Assembly (NCBI RefSeq): GCF_024753245.1
Contig: NZ_JANUGX010000012.1
Location: 1 to 64,000 of the forward strand
Source: Massilia norwichensis
Lineage (GTDB): Bacteria; Pseudomonadota; Gammaproteobacteria; Burkholderiales; Burkholderiaceae_D
Reading direction: 5' to 3'
DNA length: 64,000 bases
The translations under genes and the position numbers were made by a program. The notes under the pieces are model-generated. The model saw nothing but the letters and a program-made list of their open reading frames with translations, was not told the origin of the DNA and ran no database searches. The first letter of the stretch is position 1. The number at the start of each line of letters is the position of its first letter. Below, piece by piece: positions 52,951 to 62,795 of the stretch.

Positions 52951-55442
52951 GCCGCGGCCGCCTTTTCCAGTTCGCGCACCATGCGCGCCACGCGGTCGGA
53001 CAGCTTCTCGGTCGAGACCTTTTCGCGGAAGCGCTCGACCATCAGCGGAAAGCCGAAGGGCGTGGCGCGTTTGACCTCGTGGAAGGCGATGCGGCGCCCG
53101 TGCAGCTCGGTGAGCGTGTCGCGCAGGCGGGTCAGTTCAAGCTCCTGCTCCAGCACCTCGCGCTCGGCCTGGGTCAGCAGCAGGTTGCCGCTGTCGTGCT
53201 TGCGGAAAACCTCGTAGAACAGCGCAGATGAAGCCTGCACCTGGCGCATCGACTTGCGCTGACCCGGAAAACCCTGGTTCACCAGCCCGGCGATGCGCGC
53301 CACCTCGCGGAAGCGCCGCTGCGCCAACTGGGTCGCGTTCAGGCTGTCCAGCACATCCTCCAGCAGGCGCCCGGTATCGAACAGCCCGACGCCGGCACCT
53401 AGCTGCGCCTCGAACATGCGGCCCCAGTCGACCGGCTCCGGCGACAGCAGCTCGAAGCCGTAGTCGTTCACCGCCACCGAAAAGGTGGAAGGCATGGTCT
53501 TCCCGACCCGAAAAGCCAGCAGCGACGCCAGGCCCGTGTGCACCGAGCGCCCGCCGAACGGGTAGACGAACAAGTGCCAGCCCTCGCGGCTTTTGAGGCT
53601 TTCGATGACCAGCACCTCGGCGGTAGGGAGCGCCGACCAGCGCGCCTGCACTTCCAGCAGCGGCCGCACGGCCTGCATTTCCGGGCCTTCGAAGATGCCT
53701 TGCGCGGCGCGCTCGAGTTCTTCGAGCCCGGCCCGCGCCATCTCCGCGCTGAGCGGCACCTTGGTTCCGCCCCAGCGGCTGATCGCGCCGCGCGTCGAAG
53801 CACTGCGCTTGACGTAAGCCGTCATCTCATGCACCCGCACCAGCTCCAGGATACGGCCGCTGAACAGGAAGTGGTCGCCGGGCTTCAGACGGCCCACAAA
53901 AGATTCCTCGACGCTGCCGATCCGGCCGCCGCTCACGTACTGCACCTGCATCTGCGCATCCGAGACGATGGTGCCGATGCTCATGCGGTGCCGACGCCCG
54001 ATCGTCGCGTCGGGCACGCGGTAGACGCCCTCCTCGTCCGGCAGCACGCGCCGGTACTCCGGATACACCTCCAGGCTCTGGCCGCCGCGCGCGACGAAGT
54101 CCAGCGCCCACTGCCACTCCTCCCTGGTGAGGTGGCGATAGGACCAGGCGGTCCTTACTTCCTCGTACAACTCCTCCGAGCGGAAGCCGCCGCCCAGCGC
54201 GATCGTCACCAGATGCTGCACCAGCACGTCGAAGGGTTTGTTCGGCACCTGGCGCGCCTCGATGCGGCGCGTGGCGACGGCGCGTTTGGCGCCGGCCGCT
54301 TCCAGCAGCTCCAGACTGTTGGTCGGCACCAGGGTCACGCGCGACACGCGTCCCGGCGCATGACCGCTGCGCCCGGCGCGCTGCAGCAGGCGCGCGATGT
54401 TCTTGGCGCTGCCGACCTGCAGCACGCGCTCGACCGGCAGGAAGTCCACGCCGAGGTCCAGGCTGGCCGTGCACACGACCGCCTTCAGCTCGCCGTTCTT
54501 GAGCCCCTTCTCGACCCAGTCGCGCACCTCGCGGTCGAGCGAGCCGTGGTGCAGCGCGACGGTGCCGGCCCAGTCCGGGCGCGCCTCGATCAGGTTCTGG
54601 TACCAGACTTCGGACGAAGCCCGGGTATTGGTGAAGACCAGGGTCGCGCCGTACTTCTCGATTTCCTCGATCACCGGCTGCAGCATCTGCAGGCCCAGGT
54701 GCCCGCCCCAGGGGAAGCGCGAAACGTTTTGCGGGATCAGGCAGTCGACCACGATCTGCTTCTTCAGGTCGCCCTCGACCAGCACGCTCTTGCTCTCGTC
54801 GGCACCGGCGCCCAGCAGCACGTTGCGCGCATCCTGCAGATTGCCCATGGTCGCCGACAGGCCCCACACGACCAGGTCCGGATTCCAGCGCCGCAGTCTT
54901 GCCAGCGCCAGCTGCACCTGCACGCCGCGCTTGCTGCCCATCAGCTCGTGCCACTCGTCGATGATGATCATGTCGAGGTGCTTGAACTGGTCGCGCGCAC
55001 CCGCGTGCGACAGCAGCAGGGACAGCGATTCCGGCGTCGTGATCAGCGCGCCGGGCAGGTTCTTCGACTGGCGCGCGCGCTCGGCCGAGCCAGTGTCGCC
55101 GGTGCGCGCGCCCAGCGTCCAGCTGCCGATCGCGTCGGGGCTGGCGGCGCCCAACTCTTCTGCCGACACCTCGAGCGAGCGCTGGGTGTCGGCCGCCAAG
55201 GCGCGCATCGGCGTGATCCACAGCACCCGCAGACCGGTGCGGTCGCGGCGCGAGCGATTCGCGCCGCGCAGCATCGCCGCGAACCAGACGGCATAGGTTT
55301 TACCGGCGCCGGTATTCGCGTGCAGCAGCCCGGACTGCCCGGCCAGCGCTGCCTTCCACACCGCGCGCTGAAACGGGAAGACTTTCCAGCCGCGGTTCGC
55401 GAACCACGCATCGACCGCCTCTTCCGCCTTCGACTTGCTCAT
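52947..55442 (-). CDS. Ligase-associated DEXH-box helicase (Lhr-Core type)
   Basis: The 831-residue superfamily 2 helicase is of the Lhr-Core type, known as a 3'-5' translocase. Walker A is NTGAGKT (43-49); the DEWH box lies in [15 protein letters not shown], and [11 protein letters not shown] is motif VI. The long C-terminus forms the Lhr winged-helix and core domains. I take [13 protein letters not shown] as the start; the longer open frame runs over the ligase gene in another frame. It overlaps the ligase gene (ATGA) and pdeM. Confidence 0.94.
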   Translation of the reverse strand: MSKSKAEEAVDAWFANRGWKVFPFQRAVWKAALAGQSGLLHANTGAGKTYAVWFAAMLRGANRSRRDRTGLRVLWITPMRALAADTQRSLEVSAEELGAASPDAIGSWTLGARTGDTGSAERARQSKNLPGALITTPESLSLLLSHAGARDQFKHLDMIIIDEWHELMGSKRGVQVQLALARLRRWNPDLVVWGLSATMGNLQDARNVLLGAGADESKSVLVEGDLKKQIVVDCLIPQNVSRFPWGGHLGLQMLQPVIEEIEKYGATLVFTNTRASSEVWYQNLIEARPDWAGTVALHHGSLDREVRDWVEKGLKNGELKAVVCTASLDLGVDFLPVERVLQVGSAKNIARLLQRAGRSGHAPGRVSRVTLVPTNSLELLEAAGAKRAVATRRIEARQVPNKPFDVLVQHLVTIALGGGFRSEELYEEVRTAWSYRHLTREEWQWALDFVARGGQSLEVYPEYRRVLPDEEGVYRVPDATIGRRHRMSIGTIVSDAQMQVQYVSGGRIGSVEESFVGRLKPGDHFLFSGRILELVRVHEMTAYVKRSASTRGAISRWGGTKVPLSAEMARAGLEELERAAQGIFEGPEMQAVRPLLEVQARWSALPTAEVLVIESLKSREGWHLFVYPFGGRSVHTGLASLLAFRVGKTMPSTFSVAVNDYGFELLSPEPVDWGRMFEAQLGAGVGLFDTGRLLEDVLDSLNATQLAQRRFREVARIAGLVNQGFPGQRKSMRQVQASSALFYEVFRKHDSGNLLLTQAEREVLEQELELTRLRDTLTELHGRRIAFHEVKRATPFGFPLMVERFREKVSTEKLSDRVARMVRELEKAAAA

Positions 55443-57070
55443 GGCGACGCCGCTTCCAACAAACCCTTCAAGGTATCCAGTGTATCGGCTTCTTCGACCG
55501 GCTTGTCGTCGCGCCGGCGCAGGATGCGCGGGAAGCGCACCGCGATCCCGGCCTTGTGCCGCGGCGACAGCGCGATGCCTTCGAAGCCCAGCTCGAACAC
55601 CATGGTCGGCTTGACCGAGCGCACCGGCCCGAACTTCTCGACCGTGGTCTTGCGGATGGTGGCGTCGACCTGGCGGATCTCGGCATCGGTCAGGCCGGAA
55701 TAGGCTTTCGCGAAGGGCACCAGGCGGCGCTGCTCGCCTTCGCCATCCCACACCGCGAAGGTGTAGTCGGTGTAGAGCGAAGCGCGGCGGCCGCTGCCCG
55801 GCTGGGCATAAATCAGCACCGCGTCCACCGCATACGGATCGATCTTCCACTTCCACCAGGTGCCGACGTCCTTGGTGCGGCCCACGCCGTACTGGGCGTT
55901 CCTCGCCTTCAGCATCATGCCCTCGACCCCGCGCGCGCGAGACTCTTCGCGCAGCCTGGCGAGGTCGTCCCAGCTGTCGGCGACCACCAGCGGCGAAATG
56001 CGCAGCTGCGGCCTGGCGACGCCGGTCACTAGGGTTTCCAGCAGCGCGCGCCGCTCGTGCTGGGGCAAGCCGCGCAGGTCGACGCCGTCCAGCTCGAGCA
56101 GATCGTAGGCCAGCAGCACCGCCGGCAGCTCGGCCAGCAGTTTGTTCGACAGGGTCTTGCGGCCGATGCGCTTCTGCAGATCGGCAAACGGCGCCGGCGC
56201 GTCTCCGCCGGTCCAGATCAGCACCTCGCCATCGACCACGGTCCCTTCCGGCAGCGTCAAGGCCGCCAGCTCCGGAAAGCGTTCGGTGATCAAATCTTCG
56301 CCGCGCGACCACAAATAGTTCTGCGCGCCGCGCCGCACCAGCTGGGCGCGGATGCCGTCGTACTTCCACTCGACCTGCCAGTCGGACAGCGTCCCCAGCT
56401 CGCTTGGTTCGCCATTCAACTGGTGCGCCAGGAAGAAGGGATAAGGCTGGCCGCCGCGCAGCTTGTGTTCGTCCTCGGACTGGGCCGCGATCAGCTGCAG
56501 GAAGCCGGCGGCTGTCGGGCGCACCCGGCCATCGGTCCAGCCCATCAGGCGCTGCGCGATCAGCTTGGCGTCGACCGCGGCGATGGCCGCCAGCGCACGC
56601 GTCACCAGCAGCTTCGAGACGCCGACCCGGAAACCGCCGCCGATCAGTTTGACGAACAGGAAGCGCTCGCGCCAGGTCAGCTCGTCCCAGTATTCGAACA
56701 GCTTTTCGCGGATGAAGCCGGGATCGGCGCCGCGCAGCGGGCCGATGCGCTCTTCCATCCACACGGCCAGGCCGATGTCGCTGTGGCGCTTCGGCGGCGG
56801 CAGGATGTGGGCGATGGTCTCGGCCATGTCGCCGACCGCCGCGTGGCTTTCTTCGAACAACCACTCGTCCAGCCCGGCGTATTCGATGGCCGCCTCGCGC
56901 AATACCTTGGTCGGCACCGCCTGTCTCGGCTTGCCGCCGGCCAGGAAGTAGACGGCCCAGGCGGCGTTTTCGGGCGCGGTGTGCTCGAAGTAGTTCTGCA
57001 GCGCTTCCAGCTTGCGATTGGTGGCGGTGGTTTCGTCGAGTTCGGCGTAGAGCTGGGCGAATTCACGCAT
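55439..57070 (-). CDS. ATP-dependent DNA ligase (ligase-associated repair cluster)
   Basis: The 543-residue ligase has an N-terminal DNA-binding domain, the adenylation domain with nucleophile K236 in [10 protein letters not shown], and a C-terminal OB domain. It seals DNA nicks with ATP, unlike the NAD-dependent replicative LigA. The start at [14 protein letters not shown] overlaps the exonuclease gene by eight bases. It is the central gene of the repair operon. Confidence 0.95.
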   Translation of the reverse strand: MREFAQLYAELDETTATNRKLEALQNYFEHTAPENAAWAVYFLAGGKPRQAVPTKVLREAAIEYAGLDEWLFEESHAAVGDMAETIAHILPPPKRHSDIGLAVWMEERIGPLRGADPGFIREKLFEYWDELTWRERFLFVKLIGGGFRVGVSKLLVTRALAAIAAVDAKLIAQRLMGWTDGRVRPTAAGFLQLIAAQSEDEHKLRGGQPYPFFLAHQLNGEPSELGTLSDWQVEWKYDGIRAQLVRRGAQNYLWSRGEDLITERFPELAALTLPEGTVVDGEVLIWTGGDAPAPFADLQKRIGRKTLSNKLLAELPAVLLAYDLLELDGVDLRGLPQHERRALLETLVTGVARPQLRISPLVVADSWDDLARLREESRARGVEGMMLKARNAQYGVGRTKDVGTWWKWKIDPYAVDAVLIYAQPGSGRRASLYTDYTFAVWDGEGEQRRLVPFAKAYSGLTDAEIRQVDATIRKTTVEKFGPVRSVKPTMVFELGFEGIALSPRHKAGIAVRFPRILRRRDDKPVEEADTLDTLKGLLEAASP

Positions 57071-58130
57071 CCTTCGCCTCCGCCTTGTCAGCCGCCCCCT
57101 TGTGCGACTCGCCCTCCTCCGGCGCGGCCGAACCAGTGGCCTCATCGTCTTCGTCCCCGTACTCGGTGTCGAAGGCCTTCGCATCGAGCCCGATCTGGCA
57201 CAGCCAGCGCACCATCACCGGGATCGAGCCATGGGTGACGACCACCTGGTGCGCGCCGGTGGCTTCGATGGCCGACAGCAGGCCGGGCCAGTCGGCATGG
57301 TCGGACAGCACGAAGCCGCGGTCGACGCCACGGCGGCGCCGGGCGCCGCGCAGCAGCATCCAGCCGCTGGCGAAGGCATCCGAGTAATCGCCGAAGCGGC
57401 GGGTCCAGGTCGAGCCGGCGGCGGACGGCGGCGCCAGCACCAGCGCGCGCTTCATCTCGTCCTTGCCGGTCTCGCTGACCAGCCGGGTCGGCGGCAGTTC
57501 GACGCCACCCTCGCGGTAGACGCGGTTCAGCGGCTCGACCGCACCATGGCAGACGATGGGCCCGATCGAAGTATCCAGCCCGGACAGGATGCGCTGGGCC
57601 TTGCCGAAGGCGTAGGCATACAGCACGCTGGTGCGGCCCTCATCCGCGTTGCGGCGCCACCAGGCGTTGATGTCGTCGTAGACCTCCTGCTGCGGGTCCC
57701 AGCGGTAGATCGGCAGGCCAAAGGTCGACTCGGTAATGAAGGTATGGCAGCGCACCGCCTCGAAGGGTGCGCAGGTGGCATCCGGCTCGACCTTGTAGTC
57801 GCCCGAGGCGACCCAGATCTCGCCCTCGTATTCCATGCGCACCTGGGCGGAGCCGAGCACGTGGCCGGCCGGGTGCAGCGAGACCGCGACGCCGTTATGG
57901 ACGATGCGATCGCCATACGCCAGGCCGTCGATGTTGATGTCGGCGCCCAGGCGCGACTTCAGGATGTTCACGCTCTGGTTCGATGCCAGGTAGTGCTTGT
58001 GGCCCCAGCGCGCGTGGTCGCCGTGGGCATGGGTGATGACGGCCCGGTCCACCGGCCGCCAGGGGTCGATGTAGAAATCGCCAGGTACGCAGTACAGGCC
58101 CTCCTTCCTTACGACGACCATGTCACCCAT
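57063..58130 (-). CDS. Ligase-associated metallo-beta-lactamase-fold DNA exonuclease
   Basis: The 355-residue protein has the MBL metal motif THAHGDHARW (H34, H36, D38, H39) and beta-CASP-like features, with LSDHADWPGLL downstream, as in SNM1/Exo proteins linked to ATP-dependent ligases. AAGGAG lies four bases before the ATG. A Glu/Ala-rich tail ends the protein. It follows the RecQ-family gene by eight bases and overlaps the ligase gene. Confidence 0.92.
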   Translation of the reverse strand: MGDMVVVRKEGLYCVPGDFYIDPWRPVDRAVITHAHGDHARWGHKHYLASNQSVNILKSRLGADINIDGLAYGDRIVHNGVAVSLHPAGHVLGSAQVRMEYEGEIWVASGDYKVEPDATCAPFEAVRCHTFITESTFGLPIYRWDPQQEVYDDINAWWRRNADEGRTSVLYAYAFGKAQRILSGLDTSIGPIVCHGAVEPLNRVYREGGVELPPTRLVSETGKDEMKRALVLAPPSAAGSTWTRRFGDYSDAFASGWMLLRGARRRRGVDRGFVLSDHADWPGLLSAIEATGAHQVVVTHGSIPVMVRWLCQIGLDAKAFDTEYGDEDDEATGSAAPEEGESHKGAADKAEAKDA

Positions 58131-58138
58131 AAAGCTCC

Positions 58139-59854
58139 TTAATCGATGTGCGTCACGAAGTCCTTCAGGAAGGACCGCTTTTCCCCGTCCGGGAATTCGA
58201 TGCAGACCTGATCGGCCGCCATCGACACCACCGTGCCCTCGCCGTACTTCGGCACCTTGACCCGCTGGCCGGGCTCGAACAGCGAGGCGGGATCGGGTTC
58301 GGCTGCCGGTTCGTGGTCGAATTCGTCGTCGCGGATTTCGATATCTTCCGTCAGCACGGCCGCCGGCGGATTCAGGCAGTTATCGCAGCGGCAGCACTTC
58401 TCGAAGCCTTCGACTTCGTCGCCGAAGTAATCGAGCAGCAGCTTCCAGCGGCAGAAACCGCTGACCGCATAGCCGACCATCTGCTCCAGGGCCTCCTTGT
58501 CGTGCTCCTGCTTGCGGCGGTAAACCTCGGCCATGGCTTCGAACAGGGTTTCTTTCGGCTGCTGGGCGGTGACGTTCCAGGCCAGCTTGCGCGACTGGCG
58601 CAGCAGCTTCATGTCCTTCAGCAGCTTCAGGCAGACCTTCAGGTGCGGACCGGCCAGCTCGCCGGCGACGTCCTCGACGCGCTCGGGCGTGGCGGTCTCG
58701 TTCTCCGCCAGTTCGCGCACGGCCTCGTAAACGGCGCGGATCTCGGCGGCGGTCGGGTAGTGCTTCACCAGGAAGAACTGCTGCACCCGCTTGTCGTCCT
58801 GCAGGAACAGCAGCGTGCATTCGGCATCCTTGCCGTCGCGGCCGGCGCGCCCGGATTCCTGGTAATAGGCTTCCAGGTTGGCGGGGATCTGCAGGTGGAT
58901 CACGAAGCGCGTGTCGGGCTTGTCGATGCCCATGCCGAAGGCGTTGGTGGCGACCATCACGCGCCGCTCATCGTCCATGAACAGGTCCTGATTGGCCTTG
59001 CGCTCGGCGGCCGGCAGCTTGCCGTGGTAGATGGTGACCGACTCGCCGGCTTCCGCCAATAGGTGGTACATCTCTTCCGCCATCTTGACGGTGGCGGCGT
59101 AGACGATGCCCTTGCCCTCGGTCTCGGCCACCAGGCGCCGCGCTTCGGCCAGCTTTTCGTCGTGGTTGGTCACCTGCAGCACGCGGTAGTGCAGGTTCGG
59201 TCGGTAGACCCCGGTATTGATGACGTTCATGCGCGGCCGGTTGAGCTGACGGCCGATATCGTCCATCACCTCCTCGGTGGCGGTGGCAGTCAGCGCCAGC
59301 ACCGGCGGCCGGTCGAGGGCTTCGATGGCGCCGGCCATCTCCAGGTAGGCTGGACGGAAATCATGGCCCCATTGCGAGATGCAGTGCGCTTCGTCGATCA
59401 CCACCAGGGCGATCTTGACGGGCTTGAGCACCTCGACGAACTCCGCCATCACCAGGCGTTCGGGCGTGCAGAACACGATCTCGCAGCGGTTCTGCGCGAT
59501 GGCGGCGAGCGCCTCGCGCTCTTCCTCGGCGGAGAGGCTGCTGTTGACCTGCACGGCGCGGATTCCCAGCTCTTCCAGCTTTTCGAGCTGGTCCTTCATC
59601 AGCGAGATGAGCGGGGAAACGACGATGGTCATCCCTTCCAGGATACGGGCGGGAATCTGGTAGCACAGCGATTTACCGCTGCCGGTGGGCATGATCGCCA
59701 GCGTGTCCTTGCCATCGAGGACGCTGTCGATCACGCGTTGCTGGCCGTCGCGCAGCTGCTGGATGCCGAAGACGGTATTCAGCAGGCGGCGAATGGTGTT
59801 GCGGCGTACCGCAAGCAGGCCTTTGTGCAGGAGTTTGGGTTCGTGTCGGGTCAT
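58139..59854 (-). CDS. recQ: RecQ-family helicase with a C-terminal Tudor-like module
   Basis: The 571-residue helicase has the RecQ core: GQQ motif 0, Walker A PTGSGKS, DEAH in VIDEAHCISQWGHDFR, and QESGRAGRDG. The zinc cysteines are C468, C487, C490 and C493. The zinc site is followed by an acidic linker and then residues 526-571 (FEPGQRVKVPKYGEGTVV ... FPDGEKRSF), which resemble the Tudor-like tail of UvrD/PcrA. No HRDC domain is present. The start MTRHEPK is chosen over an ATG 16 codons upstream. It begins the repair operon. Confidence 0.92.
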   Translation of the reverse strand: MTRHEPKLLHKGLLAVRRNTIRRLLNTVFGIQQLRDGQQRVIDSVLDGKDTLAIMPTGSGKSLCYQIPARILEGMTIVVSPLISLMKDQLEKLEELGIRAVQVNSSLSAEEEREALAAIAQNRCEIVFCTPERLVMAEFVEVLKPVKIALVVIDEAHCISQWGHDFRPAYLEMAGAIEALDRPPVLALTATATEEVMDDIGRQLNRPRMNVINTGVYRPNLHYRVLQVTNHDEKLAEARRLVAETEGKGIVYAATVKMAEEMYHLLAEAGESVTIYHGKLPAAERKANQDLFMDDERRVMVATNAFGMGIDKPDTRFVIHLQIPANLEAYYQESGRAGRDGKDAECTLLFLQDDKRVQQFFLVKHYPTAAEIRAVYEAVRELAENETATPERVEDVAGELAGPHLKVCLKLLKDMKLLRQSRKLAWNVTAQQPKETLFEAMAEVYRRKQEHDKEALEQMVGYAVSGFCRWKLLLDYFGDEVEGFEKCCRCDNCLNPPAAVLTEDIEIRDDEFDHEPAAEPDPASLFEPGQRVKVPKYGEGTVVSMAADQVCIEFPDGEKRSFLKDFVTHID

Positions 59855-60070
59855 GATGGCCCAACTGTATCCGGGGCCGATCTGAGCTGGTATAGGACGC
59901 AACCTACAGTTACCGTAGGAGCGCCACTAGAGCTTTCCGCTACCGCTCAGACAAGGCGACAAGCTGTTTTCCTACAAAGCGGCGGAATTCCCGCCGATAG
60001 TTGCCAGACAGCAGGCGACCTATCATGGAACCATATTCTCCCGCAACCGGCACACGATTGGAGCCATATC
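59855..60070. other. Upstream region of recQ with short palindromes
   Basis: This region should hold the recQ promoter. It contains CCTAC-agttacc-GTAGG near 59903-59919, TCCTACA at 59970, and CGGCGG-aattc-CCGCCG at 59982-59998. I see no SOS box (CTGT-N8-ACAG), so SOS control of the repair operon is not supported from this stretch. Confidence 0.4.
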
Positions 60071-60190
60071 ATGATCCGCATCTTCCCCGCTACCTGGACC
60101 GCCCTGCATGTTGGACTCATCAGCGCCGCTACCTGGCTGCTGATCGAAACCGATGCCCTGACCGGCATGGCTCCGGTGTTCTTCCACTGA
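60071..60190 (+). CDS. Possible small membrane protein
   Basis: A 39-codon ORF encodes one hydrophobic helix (ALHVGLISAATWLLIETDAL) with short polar ends. GGAG lies seven bases before the ATG, a good spacing. It lies alone between recQ and the DUF805 gene. No homolog is known to me; the call rests on the ribosome site and composition only. Confidence 0.35.
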   Translation: MIRIFPATWTALHVGLISAATWLLIETDALTGMAPVFFH

Positions 60191-60317
60191 ACGATGCGGC
60201 AAGTCTTGCAGTCTTACCGCATCAGTTTCAAGGGCATGCCTTGCGCGTGTCAGGCGACGCTATCCTGAGCAATCACGGATCGGCGCGCTTTCCTTTGTCC
60301 TTTCTTTTCCCTTCTAT

Positions 60318-60653
60318 TCAGGCGTAACGCTGCATCGAATCCGCATAGCGGTTCGGGCGGGATTCCTGCACCCAGAACACGATCAGCACGATCCAGCCGA
60401 TCAGCGGCACGAACATCAGCAGTTGCCACCATCCGCTGCGATCGGTGTCATGCAGGCGCCGGGCGCCGGCTGCCAGCGAAGGCAGCAGGGTCGCGATATT
60501 GAATGCCAGCTGCAGATTCTGGCTGAACAGGCCGCAAAAGAACGACCCCAGGCACAGGAAAAGGAAGAACCACCAGTATTCCGAACGCGGCGCCGTCCCG
60601 TCGAACGTTGCGTATTTGCTGAAGCAGGTTTTGATCGATTCGCTAAAGGTCAT
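60318..60653 (-). CDS. DUF805 family inner-membrane protein
   Basis: The 111-residue protein has the DUF805 signature: a start with F-D-G-x-A-x-R-S-EYWWFF, three to four hydrophobic segments, and LAAGARRLHDTDRSGWW. The function of the family is unknown. It is divergent from the hybrid kinase gene. Confidence 0.88.
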   Translation of the reverse strand: MTFSESIKTCFSKYATFDGTAPRSEYWWFFLFLCLGSFFCGLFSQNLQLAFNIATLLPSLAAGARRLHDTDRSGWWQLLMFVPLIGWIVLIVFWVQESRPNRYADSMQRYA

Positions 60654-60809
60654 GACATCCCCGGTTTGACAGGCGCGGCAGCCACCATGGCGAGCCGGCG
60701 CGACTCTATCCTACATGCGATTCTCATCTCGAAATCTCTCGAACTTCCACGGCCCCGGTTCCGCAATCGGTGTCAAATTTACAGCATGCCAAAGCAGGCT
60801 TCTCTTACA

Positions 60810-62795
60810 ATGAGCGATCCATCCGGTCCACCCATCACGCCGATGCAGTCCACCATCCTGTTCGAAGCCGTTTTCAATCATTCGCCGATCGGCAGCTACC
60901 TGCTCTCGCCGACGCCGGAAGCGACCATTCTCGCCGTCAACGAAGCCTTCCTGCAGGCCTCGGGACGCCGCCGCGACGAACTGGTCGGCATCAGCCTGTT
61001 CGAAGCCTTCCCCGGCAATCCGGACGATCCCGCCGACAGCGGCGAGTCCGTCCTCAGGCAATCGCTTGCGCGCGTGGCCGCCACCGGCAAGCCGGACACC
61101 CTGCCCGCCGAGCGCTACCCGATCCGGGTGCAGCTGCCCAGCGGCGAGGTGGTCTTCGAAGAACGCTTCTGGGATGCCGTCAGCACGCCGATTTTCCGCG
61201 AGGACGGCAGCATCCTGTGCATCTCGCACGCCACCTCGGACGTGACCGAGCGCGTGCGTTCAGCGATGGCGATCCGCGCCAGCGAGGCGCGCTTTCGCGC
61301 ACTGACCCATGCGTCGGCCGACGTCATCTATCGCATGAGTCCCGACTGGACCGAACTACGCCAGCTCGACGGCCGCGGCTTCATCAAGGACACGATCGAT
61401 CCGCGGGCCCACTGGCTGGACGAGTACGTGGCCACCGAAGACCAGCCGCTGGTGCACGCGGCAATCGGCGAGGCGATCCGCAACAAGCGCTTCTTCGAAC
61501 TGGAGCACCGCGTGCGCCGCGTCGACGGCAGCTATGGCTGGACGCTGTCGCGGGCGGTGCCGATGTTCCGCGAGGACGGCGAGATCGAAGAATGGATAGG
61601 CACGGCCAGCGACATCACTGAACGCAGGATGGCGGAAGAAAAGCTGCGCGAGCAGGACCGGCGCAAGGACGAATTCCTGGCCATGCTGGCGCACGAACTG
61701 CGCAATCCGCTGGCGCCGATCGGCGCCGCCGCCGACCTGCTGCAGCGTGCCAAGCCGGACGAGCCGATGCTGCGCACGACCAGCCAGATCATCGGGCGCC
61801 AGGTGCGCCACATGACGGAACTGATCGACGACCTGCTCGACGTCTCGCGGGTCACGCGCGGGCTGATCGAACTGGAGACGGCGCCGCTGGACATCGCCCA
61901 GGCCGCTTTTGACGCGGTCGAGCAGGTCATGCCGCTGATCCAGGCGCGCCGCCACCAGTTGAGCGTGCACCAGCCGCCCGCGCCGGCCCTGGTGCGGGGC
62001 GACAGGAAGCGCCTGGTGCAGGTGCTGGCCAACCTCCTCAACAACGCCGCCAAGTACACGCCGGAAGGCGGCGCGCTGCGGCTCGGCATCGAGGTGGAAG
62101 AAGATCAGGTCTGCATCGAGGTCGCGGACAACGGGATAGGCATGACGCCCGAACTGGCAGAGCATGCCTTCGAGCTGTTCGCCCAGGCCGAACGCAGCGT
62201 CGACCGCGCTTCGGGCGGGCTGGGACTGGGTCTGCCGCTGGTGCGGAATCTGGTCGAGCTGCACGGCGGGACGGTGAGCTGCGCCAGCGCGGGACTCGGC
62301 AAGGGGAGTTGTTTCACGGTCTGCCTGCCGCGCCTGGCGCAACAGCAGACAATAAAATCGGAGGACGACGCCGATAATAAGGCGGCTGCGGCCGGGCAGC
62401 CGGCAGCGCTGCGCATCCTGGTGGTCGACGACAATGAAGATGCCGCGGACACGCTGGCCATGCTGCTGGAACTGTCCGGGCATGAGATGCTGGTCGAACA
62501 CGGTTCGCGCCAGGCGCTGGCGCGGGCGCTAGAAGCCCGGCCGAATGTCTGCCTGCTCGACCTCGGCCTGCCCGACATGGACGGCGCCGAGCTGGCGCGG
62601 CAGCTGCGCGCGCGGCCGGAAACCGCGGATGCGATGCTGGTCGCGGTCACCGGCTACGGCCAGGAAGCCGACCGCGCGCGCACGCGCGAGGCCGGCTTCG
62701 ACCACCACCTGGTCAAGCCGATCGATCTCGACCGGCTGCAGGCGGTGCTGGGGGATTACGCCGCTTCGACCGCCACCGGCATGCGGATCAGGTAG
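60810..62795 (+). CDS. PAS-domain hybrid histidine kinase with receiver domain
   Basis: The 661-residue cytoplasmic protein has two PAS domains (about 14-145 and 160-275), a HisKA domain with phosphorylated H295 in [11 protein letters not shown], an HATPase domain (N-box [12 protein letters not shown]-boxes VADNGIGM and [10 protein letters not shown]), and a C-terminal receiver domain with D584 in [11 protein letters not shown]. It has no membrane segment, so it senses an internal signal, perhaps through a PAS cofactor. No output gene is adjacent. Its last 40 bases overlap ahpF on the other strand. The start is uncertain (ATG at 60786 or 60810). Confidence 0.88.
   Translation: MSDPSGPPITPMQSTILFEAVFNHSPIGSYLLSPTPEATILAVNEAFLQASGRRRDELVGISLFEAFPGNPDDPADSGESVLRQSLARVAATGKPDTLPAERYPIRVQLPSGEVVFEERFWDAVSTPIFREDGSILCISHATSDVTERVRSAMAIRASEARFRALTHASADVIYRMSPDWTELRQLDGRGFIKDTIDPRAHWLDEYVATEDQPLVHAAIGEAIRNKRFFELEHRVRRVDGSYGWTLSRAVPMFREDGEIEEWIGTASDITERRMAEEKLREQDRRKDEFLAMLAHELRNPLAPIGAAADLLQRAKPDEPMLRTTSQIIGRQVRHMTELIDDLLDVSRVTRGLIELETAPLDIAQAAFDAVEQVMPLIQARRHQLSVHQPPAPALVRGDRKRLVQVLANLLNNAAKYTPEGGALRLGIEVEEDQVCIEVADNGIGMTPELAEHAFELFAQAERSVDRASGGLGLGLPLVRNLVELHGGTVSCASAGLGKGSCFTVCLPRLAQQQTIKSEDDADNKAAAAGQPAALRILVVDDNEDAADTLAMLLELSGHEMLVEHGSRQALARALEARPNVCLLDLGLPDMDGAELARQLRARPETADAMLVAVTGYGQEADRARTREAGFDHHLVKPIDLDRLQAVLGDYAASTATGMRIR

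Noticed and set aside
52947..56864. A single 1305-residue minus-strand protein covering helicase and ligase regions
   Set aside because: Only the part from 55442 onward resembles a helicase; the first 470 residues are an out-of-frame reading of the ligase gene. The true helicase starts at MSKSKAEE with an ATGA overlap.
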